From assembly GCA_019308745.1 (NCBI GenBank), contig JAFDHO010000007.1:1-48090 (forward strand): a stretch of DNA of 48,090 nucleotides. Reading direction: 5' to 3'. Made by a program: the position numbers and the translations under genes. The stretch comes from Deltaproteobacteria bacterium. GTDB taxonomy: Bacteria > Desulfobacterota > DSM-4660 > Desulfatiglandales > HGW-15. Shown here one piece after another: positions 9,178 to 16,142 of this stretch (its first letter is position 1; every line of letters begins with the position of its first letter). The notes under the pieces are model-generated. The model was not told the DNA's origin and did not search any database. It was given only the letters and a program-made list of their open reading frames with translations.

Positions 9178-9193
9178 GTTCACATATGTGAAC
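9178..9193. promoter_or_regulatory. Perfect 16-bp palindrome, likely IclR operator
   Basis: GTTCACATATGTGAAC is a perfect dyad whose nearest edge is 13 bp upstream of the regulator's start codon. Its position over the untranslated leader or promoter suits autoregulation by the IclR-family protein. Function is inferred from location and symmetry. Confidence 0.55.
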
Positions 9194-9956
9194 TATGTTC
9201 TCATCTATATTGAACTTTTAATCCTGTTACTACTTGCCTGTCAACAAGAATTTTCCCTAGATATCTAGCGAAGCTCCGCCTCAAACCGACAAGTTGAGGA
9301 GAAATTAGTTCCGTTGCTTAAGCAAAGCGATGCTGGATGAAAAATTCCCCATCTATCACACCCAGCAGCCTAATCAATCCGTTTTATGCTCCTTTTCTAC
9401 CGATTGAATAAAGAGGTTTATTTTCTTCCCCAAAGTTTGTAATCGTTTGTGAAGATCTTAATATAGCGTCTCGTCCTTAAGAGATTCGGTTTCATACAAT
9501 GTTTCCAAATGATCCGTCGTTTCGTCGCAAGAGGCGAGTGAATCCCTGTTTGTATCGCCTCCTGCCGTAACCCTCAACGAGATTAGATTTGACGTAACAT
9601 TTTAGCCGTTTGAAAAGCGATTCAGAGAACTCGGTGATGGACGAACGGGGGTGATGATGCCCTTTCTGGATCCATCCGACCCCATTCCTCACCCAAAGAG
9701 ACAGGCCGGCTGCAGGTTCTACGTTCGGCTCGGGTATTATTGGCTTGTAAGCCCCAATCTAATTTGTTAATTTTCCTCTATTAACCTTGATCCTTCGACT
9801 CTGTGGGCCAATACCTCACCCCGTTCCAGTCCCCTTGAATAGGAAGGGAACGGGGATTGGTCTGGAAGGGTACCTACTCATGGGTAGATTCTGTCAAGGT
9901 TCTTTGTGCCCACACAGTCCTTACGGGACATTCTCTATCAAGGAAGGGAGGATAAC
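9194..9956. other. Intergenic region without a recognisable gene
   Basis: About 760 bp between the divergent IclR regulator and the PfpI-like gene. It presumably holds both promoters. A 66-codon minus-strand frame at 9492-9692 has no recognisable similarity or clear ribosome site. A 9-bp inverted repeat (CCCCGTTCC at 9819-9827, GGAACGGGG at 9847-9855) has a 19-nt loop and no T-run. I see no RNA gene or mobile element. Confidence 0.4.
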
Positions 9957-10478
9957 ATGGAACTTGTCGGGAAGAAGGTTATGATCCTGGTCGAGGAAAT
10001 GTATAACGAATTCGAATTCTGGTACCCCTATTACAGGCTCAAGGAAGAGGGTGCAGAGGTGGTGGTCGTGGGTTCCGGCAGCAGTGATCTTTACAGGAGC
10101 AAGGCCGGATTGCCCTGCGAGGTAGATGTCTCAGCGGATAAGGTCTCTGCCGGAGACTTCGACGGAGTCGTTATTCCCGGCGGTTACGCACCGGACCATA
10201 TGAGACGCCACCCGTCCATGGTAGAAATCGTCAGGCAACTCTTTGAGGCGGGGAAAGTTGTGGCGGCCATATGCCACGCAGGATGGATGCTGGCCTCAGC
10301 CGATATCCTGAAGGGACGAAAGGTCACATGCTTTTTTGCCATCAAGGATGACCTTGTTCATGCGGGCGCCCATTACGTGGACCAGGAAGTGGTGGTGGAC
10401 GGAAATCTCATCACCAGTCGCAAACCCGATGACCTGCCGGCCTTCATGAAGGCCATCATAAAGGCCCTAAAATCGTGA
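9957..10478 (+). CDS. DJ-1/PfpI-family protein
   Basis: 173 residues of the class I glutamine-amidotransferase-like fold. The nucleophile elbow is AAICHAG with Cys106-His107, and GVVIPGGYAPDHMR near residue 70 is the conserved glycine-rich loop. PfpI/DJ-1/YajL relatives act as proteases, glyoxalases or deglycases; which applies here cannot be told. ATG 9957 was chosen because GGGAGG stands 6 nt upstream and the family start (KKVMILVEEMYNE) then sits at the N-terminus, although the frame is open further upstream. It stands alone, transcribed towards purB. Confidence 0.9.
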   Translation: MELVGKKVMILVEEMYNEFEFWYPYYRLKEEGAEVVVVGSGSSDLYRSKAGLPCEVDVSADKVSAGDFDGVVIPGGYAPDHMRRHPSMVEIVRQLFEAGKVVAAICHAGWMLASADILKGRKVTCFFAIKDDLVHAGAHYVDQEVVVDGNLITSRKPDDLPAFMKAIIKALKS

Positions 10479-10506
10479 CATCGTTACCAAATTGCTCAAG
10501 TTTTTC

Positions 10507-10534
10507 TTGATTTTTGATATTCGATTTGTATAAT
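10507..10534 (+). promoter_or_regulatory. Candidate sigma-70 promoter for purB
   Basis: TTGATT (10507-10512) and TATAAT (10529-10534) are separated by 16 bp in an AT-rich gap, leaving a leader of about 120 nt before purB. The match to consensus is good, but no transcript start is known. Confidence 0.5.
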
Positions 10535-10661
10535 TGTAAATAAATTATATATAATTTTTTATCTTTTAGATCATTGCGATCTACTAGGCAAGCCCTTGGA
10601 AACCGATAGCAACCGAAACCCATGATTCAACCTGTGTGATGGAAAGGCTGAAGGAGCCCTC

Positions 10662-11960
10662 ATGATAAGCCGTTACACCCGGCCTGAAATGGGCCGCATC
10701 TGGGAAGAGGAGAACCGTTTCGCCAAGTGGCTTCAGGTGGAGATCACGGCCTGCGAAGCCATGGCCAAAGAAGGACTCATCCCCGAGGCGGCCCTGAGAA
10801 ACATAAAGGAAAAGGCACGCTTCTCTGTTGAGCGCATCCTGGAGATCGAAAAGGAGACCAGGCATGACGTGATCGCCTTCCTTGCCAATGTGGCAGAATA
10901 CGTCGGACCCGACTCCCGCTACATACATATGGGGCTAACCTCCTCGGACATCCTGGATACCAGCCTTGCCCTGCTGCTCAAGGAGGCGATGGAGTTGATC
11001 ATCCAGGACGCAAAGGGCCTGATGGAAGCGCTCAAGGAAAAGGCCTTCGAGCACAAGACCACCGTGATGATAGGCCGCTCCCATGGTATCCATGCGGAGC
11101 CCATCACGTTTGGCCTCAAGGTGGCGGTCTGGTATGCCGAAATGGAGAGGAATCTGAGGAGGCTGGAAGAGGCCCTGGATGTGATCAGCTATGGTAAGCT
11201 CTCGGGGGCGGTGGGGACCTTTGCCAACGTATCGCCGCGTATAGAGGCCTACGTGTGCGAACGGCTCGGGTTGAAACCTGCAGAGATATCCACCCAGATC
11301 CTCCAGAGGGACCGCCACGCCCAATACTTCTCGTCCCTTGCCATCCTTGCGGGGACCCTGGAAAAGATCGCAGTAGAAATCAGGCACCTGCAGAGGACAG
11401 AGGTCCTTGAGGCCGAGGAACCCTTTGAGAAGGGCCAGAAAGGCTCTTCTGCAATGCCCCATAAGAAGAACCCCATAGGCTCGGAAAACATCTCCGGCCT
11501 TGCGAGGATGGTGCGGGCCAACTCCCTGGCAGCCCTTGAAAACATGGCGCTCTGGCACGAAAGGGACATCAGTCACTCATCCGTAGAGAGGATAATAGGC
11601 CCTGACAGCACGATCCTCACGGACTTTATGCTCCATCGTCTCTCGGGAATCCTCCAGAACCTCGTGGTGCATCCCGATCGCATGCTCCGGAACCTGAACA
11701 GCCTCAAGGGCCTCATCTATTCGCAACAGGTCCTTATCCGGCTCGCGGCAGCAGGTTTGAAGCGGCAGGTTGCCTATGACATGGTACAGAGGAACGCCCT
11801 GAAGGTCTGGGAAACGGGCAGAGAGTTCAAGGCACTCTTGATGGAGGACGAAGAGATCAGGCAGCATCTCTCCGAGAAGGACCTGGAAGAGATCTTTAGC
11901 CTGGATTACCATACCAAACACGTCGATGAAATATTCCGGAGGGTCTTTGAGGGAGGGTGA
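10662..11960 (+). CDS. purB: Adenylosuccinate lyase
   Basis: A 432-residue enzyme of the fumarase/aspartase superfamily that splits SAICAR and adenylosuccinate in purine synthesis. The superfamily signature GSSAMPHKKNPIGSENI lies near residue 263 and holds the catalytic Ser in its mobile loop. MGLTSSDILDTSLALLL near residue 90 and GRSHGIHAEPITFG near residue 139 are further conserved blocks. Length is typical of bacterial PurB. It starts at ATG with GAAGGAG upstream, and a hairpin follows its stop. Confidence 0.97.
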   Translation: MISRYTRPEMGRIWEEENRFAKWLQVEITACEAMAKEGLIPEAALRNIKEKARFSVERILEIEKETRHDVIAFLANVAEYVGPDSRYIHMGLTSSDILDTSLALLLKEAMELIIQDAKGLMEALKEKAFEHKTTVMIGRSHGIHAEPITFGLKVAVWYAEMERNLRRLEEALDVISYGKLSGAVGTFANVSPRIEAYVCERLGLKPAEISTQILQRDRHAQYFSSLAILAGTLEKIAVEIRHLQRTEVLEAEEPFEKGQKGSSAMPHKKNPIGSENISGLARMVRANSLAALENMALWHERDISHSSVERIIGPDSTILTDFMLHRLSGILQNLVVHPDRMLRNLNSLKGLIYSQQVLIRLAAAGLKRQVAYDMVQRNALKVWETGREFKALLMEDEEIRQHLSEKDLEEIFSLDYHTKHVDEIFRRVFEGG

Positions 11961-11973
11961 TACGCTTGGGGGT

Positions 11974-12007
11974 GCGGCCCTTGTTTGTGCACGTGGCACA
12001 GGGCCGC
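11974..12007 (+). terminator. Candidate terminator after purB
   Basis: GCGGCCC (11974-11980) pairs with GGGCCGC (12001-12007), continued by TGTGC/GCACA around a 5-nt loop with a bulge on the 5' side. A T-rich stretch (AAATTCTTTT) follows. It overlaps a possible upstream TTG extension of the next gene, which argues for the later ATG start there. Confidence 0.5.
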
Positions 12008-12041
12008 AACAAATTCTTTTGTTGAAGGAGTCAGAGCAGAA

Positions 12042-13379
12042 ATGAGACGACAGGGAAATCGCCTAGTCCATGCTGTGGGACTGTCTTTTTGCCGCATCCT
12101 CATTGTCTTGTCTCTTGCGTGCCTCATCCCGGCCGATTTTGCCCGCGGGAGCAAACCTTCCGCTGCTCCCCCGACGCTGGTCCCCGCAGCCTTTTTGAAG
12201 TGGCCCGAAAAGGGTCCGGAGTACGCTGTCCTGGTAGACAAGTCCACCCAAAGGGTCTTCTTGTATCGAAAAGCCGATCCCCACAGGCCCTTCAGGGTCT
12301 ACAGGGCCTCGACGGGCGAAAACGACGGCCCCAAGACCAGGCTGAACGACAAGAAGACCCCCGAGGGCATCTACTTCTTCACGGAGCATATCACGGACCG
12401 TTTCCTTGCGCCCCGTTATGGGGTGATGGCCTTCCCCATTGATTATCCCAACCCCGTTGACAAGAAGGATGGTAAGAACGGGTACGGCATATGGTTTCAC
12501 GGCCTCAACAAGCCCTTAAAACCCAGGGACACCAATGGCTGTATCGCCTTGAACAACCGGGATATAGAGGATCTCGCCAGATTCATCACCCTCCACGAGA
12601 CTCCCATTGTCATCAGCCCGAAGCTCAGGATGGTGGACCTCAGGACCCTCAAAGAGGAGGCCGAGTTTTTTGAGCGGCTGATCACACGTTGGAGACAGGA
12701 CTGGGAGGAAAAAGATATCAGGGGTTACATGTCCCACTATAGCAGATCCTTCCATTCTGGCTGGAAGGGCTGGTATCAATGGAAGGAATACAAGGAACGG
12801 GTTGCCAGGAAGTACGCTCGGATTTCGGTGGCAATAGACAATCTGTGGATCCTGAGAAATGACGGGATCGTGGTCGCCTCCTTTGACCAGTATTACTCCG
12901 GCGGGACTTTCAAGAGCTACGGGAGGAAGAAGCTCTATTTCCAAAGGAATAGCCTGGAGTGGAAGATCGTCAGTGAAGACTTCAGGCCCCTTCCCTTGAA
13001 ACGAGCCGCGCTCCGGTGGAAGAGGTCCTTTGATCCGGCAGAGGTCAAGGAGTTTATCACCTCCTGGAAAGAGGCGTGGGAGAGTAAGGACCTCACGGCA
13101 TACCTCTCCCATTATGACAAGACATTCCGATCCGGAAAGATGGACATCGAGGCATGGAAAGGCTATAAAGGGAAACTCAATCACAAATATCGCCGTATTC
13201 GGGTCAGCATCAGAGATCTCAGGGTGGTCAAGGTGTCAGAGCAGAAGGCATTGGCGAGCTTCAAGCAGATTTACGAAGCAGACACCTACAAGGACTACGG
13301 CCTCAAGAAGATCTCCCTGATCAAGAGAGGGGACCGATGGAAGATCACCAGAGAAGAATGGCAACGAGTGACAAGGTAG
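12042..13379 (+). CDS. YkuD-domain L,D-transpeptidase/carboxypeptidase with two NTF2-like repeats (Csd6/Pgp2-like)
   Basis: 445 residues. A signal anchor (VGLSFCRILIVLSLACLIP) is followed by a YkuD catalytic domain at about 58-195 with His153 (IWFHGLN) and the nucleophile Cys167 (TNGCIAL). Two tandem NTF2-like repeats follow, about 205-315 and 325-440; each begins with a W..W..KD..-Y.SHY pattern. YkuD plus an NTF2-like domain is the architecture of Helicobacter Csd6 and Campylobacter Pgp2, which trim tetrapeptide stems to tripeptides. Here the NTF2-like part is doubled. ATG 12042 is preceded by GGAG. The following two genes overlap, and the third is Csd4-like, which supports a peptidoglycan-trimming role in the periplasm. 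Confidence 0.85.
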   Translation: MRRQGNRLVHAVGLSFCRILIVLSLACLIPADFARGSKPSAAPPTLVPAAFLKWPEKGPEYAVLVDKSTQRVFLYRKADPHRPFRVYRASTGENDGPKTRLNDKKTPEGIYFFTEHITDRFLAPRYGVMAFPIDYPNPVDKKDGKNGYGIWFHGLNKPLKPRDTNGCIALNNRDIEDLARFITLHETPIVISPKLRMVDLRTLKEEAEFFERLITRWRQDWEEKDIRGYMSHYSRSFHSGWKGWYQWKEYKERVARKYARISVAIDNLWILRNDGIVVASFDQYYSGGTFKSYGRKKLYFQRNSLEWKIVSEDFRPLPLKRAALRWKRSFDPAEVKEFITSWKEAWESKDLTAYLSHYDKTFRSGKMDIEAWKGYKGKLNHKYRRIRVSIRDLRVVKVSEQKALASFKQIYEADTYKDYGLKKISLIKRGDRWKITREEWQRVTR

Positions 13380-14134
13380 ATGCGTCGCCTGCCGGGCCTT
13401 CCGGGGGCGGGAAACGACTGACCGTCCTGATAGTGGGGAGCGTCGGAAGGGTGAGATCCTTCAAGATATCCCCGCCCCTCGTCTATCTAGCCATCATATT
13501 CCTCGTCCTGTATATCCCCTGGACCATCTACGTGGCGAACAGGTATTTCTCCCTCAGACATTCCAACAGCATCCTTTCAAAGGAAATCCGGCGACTCCAA
13601 GAGGAACTGATCAGGGACAAGAGGGTCTTGCAAAAGACCTATCAGAGGGTTGCCATCCTGGAAGACTATATCCACAACCTCGAAGAAAAGGAGGGAAAGG
13701 AACCGGAACCGGCAAGAAGTAGTCAAGGCAAAGCCCCTGAAAACATCAGTGCGATTCAGAGGACCGTGTCTGACCTGGTCGACATCAAAGACATGGTCAT
13801 TCAGAAGGAAGGGGCTCGTATGATCGTCAATTTCAGGGTAGTAAACCTCCAGGAGGGTGAAAACCCCGTGGGTGGATACATCCATATCATGGCACAGGCC
13901 AAGGACGGGGCTTTTCCCACCAAGTGGACCTTCCCGAGGGAAGACCTGGAAAACGGGGTCCCCCTTTCCTTCCGTCGGGGGCAGCTCTTTCTCATCCAGA
14001 GATTCAAGCCCATACAGGGAACCATTGACCTGGACCCGGAAGGCGAACCCCCTGCTGCTATCAAGGTTATGGTCTACGGGCAGTCCGGCAATCTTCTCCT
14101 GGAAAGGGAGTACGAGGTCGGGAATGGATCCTAG
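13358..14134 (+). CDS. Membrane-anchored coiled-coil protein of the cell-shape operon, unknown function
   Basis: 258 residues. A basic cytoplasmic N-terminus (GGGKRLTVLIVGSVGRVRSF) leads into one transmembrane helix (PLVYLAIIFLVLYIPWTIYV), then a predicted coiled coil at about 65-115 rich in E, R and K, and a periplasmic beta-rich domain. The family is not recognised. The N-terminal layout resembles membrane-anchored M23-type or division scaffold proteins without the peptidase. It overlaps the YkuD gene by 22 bp and the M14 gene by 11 bp, so translational coupling with both hydrolases is likely; a scaffold role is inference. Confidence 0.75.
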   Translation: MATSDKVDASPAGPSGGGKRLTVLIVGSVGRVRSFKISPPLVYLAIIFLVLYIPWTIYVANRYFSLRHSNSILSKEIRRLQEELIRDKRVLQKTYQRVAILEDYIHNLEEKEGKEPEPARSSQGKAPENISAIQRTVSDLVDIKDMVIQKEGARMIVNFRVVNLQEGENPVGGYIHIMAQAKDGAFPTKWTFPREDLENGVPLSFRRGQLFLIQRFKPIQGTIDLDPEGEPPAAIKVMVYGQSGNLLLEREYEVGNGS

Positions 14135-15896
14135 GGCCGTAGCCAGGCTTAGTGGCCGCATATTCTTCACCATCGCCCTGTTCGGGATCCTGATGCCCCC
14201 GGGGGCGCGGGCCCAAAAGGAACATATCGTCTACTTCCCCAATACTGCCTACGAGCTCAATGTATACAAGATCAGGGGAAAGCATCCGGGCAAGACCCTT
14301 ATGCTTATCGGAGGTATTCAGGGCAATGAGCCCGGAGGATTCCTGTCGGCAGATCTCTACGCAGACATGCGCCTTGAGAGGGGAAATCTTGTTGTCGTAC
14401 CCCGCGCCAACTTTTATTCCATCATATTGAACAAGAGGGGCCACCGGGGTGATATGAACAGAAAATTCACCCACGAAGACAACACAAAGAGCATGGAAGA
14501 CAGGATCGTCAATATACTCAAGAAACTGATCAGCGAGAGCGACTACCTCTTGAACCTCCACGATGGTGCCGGCTACTACCATCCCAGGTACATCAACAAG
14601 TGGCGGAACCCCATGCGGTTCGGTCAGTCCATCATAGCAGATTGTGACGTTTACAGGGTTCCCGGCACCGACAAGACCCTGCGCCTCGGGGATATGGCGC
14701 GAGGGGTCATTGAGGAGGTCAACCTCCATATACAAAACGAACTTTACAAGTTCCATTTTATGAACACCAGGACCTTTCATAATGACAGCCCGCACCGGGA
14801 GCAAAGGAAATCAGCCACCTTCTATGCCCTTGTGAGACACAACATCCCCGCGTTCGGCGTGGAGACCTCCAAGTTCTTGCCTACCATCGATCTCAAGGTT
14901 CGCTACCACAACCTCGTGATAAACACCTTTATGAGACACTTCGGTATCGTGCCCGAGTCTCCGGGTCTCATCCTGGATCCGCCCAAGCTAAAATACCTCG
15001 TCCTTTCCATCAACGGCCAGATTCCCGTAGTCATCAAGGAAAGACAGGCCATACGCCTCGAGGCGGGTGACCGGATCCATGTAAGCCATATCGAGGCCAA
15101 CTACGAGAGGGGGCTGAGCCTTGATATCCTCGGGTATGGGAGCCTCAACGACTACCGGAAGGACTTTTCCATCTTCAGGGATACCTCCCTGATCGTGAGG
15201 AAGGACAATATCAAGTTCGCCGAAATCCCCATCAAGATCACCAAGAGGACCAGGCTCTCCATGAGGAGATCGCCCGTTCCCGACAGGATAAGCGGTTTTA
15301 TCGTGGAAACCAGGGGGACAAAGATCCTTGTGGCCAACGGTGAAACCCTCCACCTGGTGAAAGGCGAGAAACTCAAGATCCTCGATGTCCTGCCCCTCCT
15401 GCCCCCTTCATCCGGGGTCAAGGTCAACTTCAAAGGATTCGTGGGAGAAAGAGGCCGCAACACGGGGGAAGACAGGGGTTATGTCATCGATACGGGAAGA
15501 GATCTCATAAAAAGATACTCCCTCAAGAAGAGGGGTGAATCTTACAGAGTTCTCGTGACCAGGCAGGGCAAGGTCATCGGAAGGATGAGGCTGAAGCTTT
15601 CCAGACCCCGCCTCGACTTCATGGTCTTGAAGGTCAATGACCGGCACCGCCTCTTTGTGAGCCCGGAGGACAAGCTCCACCTTTCCCGGAAAGACACGGT
15701 CTGCCTGGAGGAAATCCGGACAAATCTCCGGGGAGGCGCTGACGGAATCCACGTGAGCATCAATGGCCACAAGTGGAGACCCGGCGAGGTAAGGAGGCTC
15801 AGCGATCTTTATCACAATTCACGATCCAACCTCAACCAGGCCGTGGTCAAGAAGGGAAGCCTCTCCCTGGGTAGGGTGTATTTTCTCCTCAACTAA
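14124..15896 (+). CDS. M14-family carboxypeptidase with Gln zinc ligand (Csd4/Pgp1-like)
   Basis: 590 residues with a signal peptide (FFTIALFGILMPPGARA). The zinc site reads GGIQGNEPGG (Gln66, Glu69), NLHDG (His146) and GVETSK (catalytic Glu247). Gln in place of the usual His of HxxE is the hallmark of Helicobacter Csd4 and Campylobacter Pgp1, D,L-carboxypeptidases that cut tripeptide stems to dipeptides and set helical cell shape. The remaining 330 residues are beta-rich with repeated YxVLxINGxx-type segments, like the C-terminal domains of Csd4. The frame is open far upstream, but ATG 14124 with GAGG fits the signal peptide and the 11-bp overlap with the coiled-coil gene. Confidence 0.85.
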   Translation: MDPRAVARLSGRIFFTIALFGILMPPGARAQKEHIVYFPNTAYELNVYKIRGKHPGKTLMLIGGIQGNEPGGFLSADLYADMRLERGNLVVVPRANFYSIILNKRGHRGDMNRKFTHEDNTKSMEDRIVNILKKLISESDYLLNLHDGAGYYHPRYINKWRNPMRFGQSIIADCDVYRVPGTDKTLRLGDMARGVIEEVNLHIQNELYKFHFMNTRTFHNDSPHREQRKSATFYALVRHNIPAFGVETSKFLPTIDLKVRYHNLVINTFMRHFGIVPESPGLILDPPKLKYLVLSINGQIPVVIKERQAIRLEAGDRIHVSHIEANYERGLSLDILGYGSLNDYRKDFSIFRDTSLIVRKDNIKFAEIPIKITKRTRLSMRRSPVPDRISGFIVETRGTKILVANGETLHLVKGEKLKILDVLPLLPPSSGVKVNFKGFVGERGRNTGEDRGYVIDTGRDLIKRYSLKKRGESYRVLVTRQGKVIGRMRLKLSRPRLDFMVLKVNDRHRLFVSPEDKLHLSRKDTVCLEEIRTNLRGGADGIHVSINGHKWRPGEVRRLSDLYHNSRSNLNQAVVKKGSLSLGRVYFLLN

Positions 15897-15907
15897 CATT
15901 GATGGCT

Positions 15908-16023
15908 TCGCAAAAAGTCAGAAAGTACTCATTTCTGTCATTCCTGCGAAAGCAGGAATCCAGTAATTTCAAAGGCTTCTGGATGCTGGATCACCAGCAT
16001 GACGGTTTTGAGACTTTTTGCGA
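15908..16023. repeat. MITE/REP-like element with terminal inverted repeats and two internal hairpins
   Basis: TCGCAAAAAGTC (15908-15919) is repeated inverted as GACTTTTTGCGA (16012-16023). Inside are two perfect hairpins: ATTCCTGC-GAAA-GCAGGAAT (15940-15959) and ATGCTGG-ATCA-CCAGCAT (15983-16000). The ATTCCTGCGAAAGCAGGAAT core resembles a palindrome widely dispersed in proteobacterial genomes. There is no coding capacity. It lies between two convergent genes, where it may also end transcription. A related fragment (TTCGCGGGAATGGCAG) follows near 16090. Confidence 0.7.
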
Positions 16024-16142
16024 TCTCGTCAACATTGAAGGTCTCCTGAAAGGCCCCGCGTCTCGCCTGAGATGACTGGCTTTAGGCTTTCGCGGGAATG
16101 GCAGAAAAAGCGGATCATTGGCCTTTTGCACAGTCATCCTGT

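Noticed and set aside
9492..9692. 66-codon minus-strand frame as a small gene
   Set aside because: No ribosome site, no recognisable motif and no neighbour support; random open frames of this size are common here.
9819..9855. Inverted repeat CCCCGTTCC/GGAACGGGG as a terminator or riboswitch
   Set aside because: Loop of 19 nt, no T-run, about 100 bp before the PfpI-like gene, and no known riboswitch pattern.
13857..14123. Upstream extension of the Csd4-like reading frame
   Set aside because: It overlaps the coiled-coil gene out of frame, has no family similarity, and would bury the signal peptide; ATG 14124 is the sensible start.
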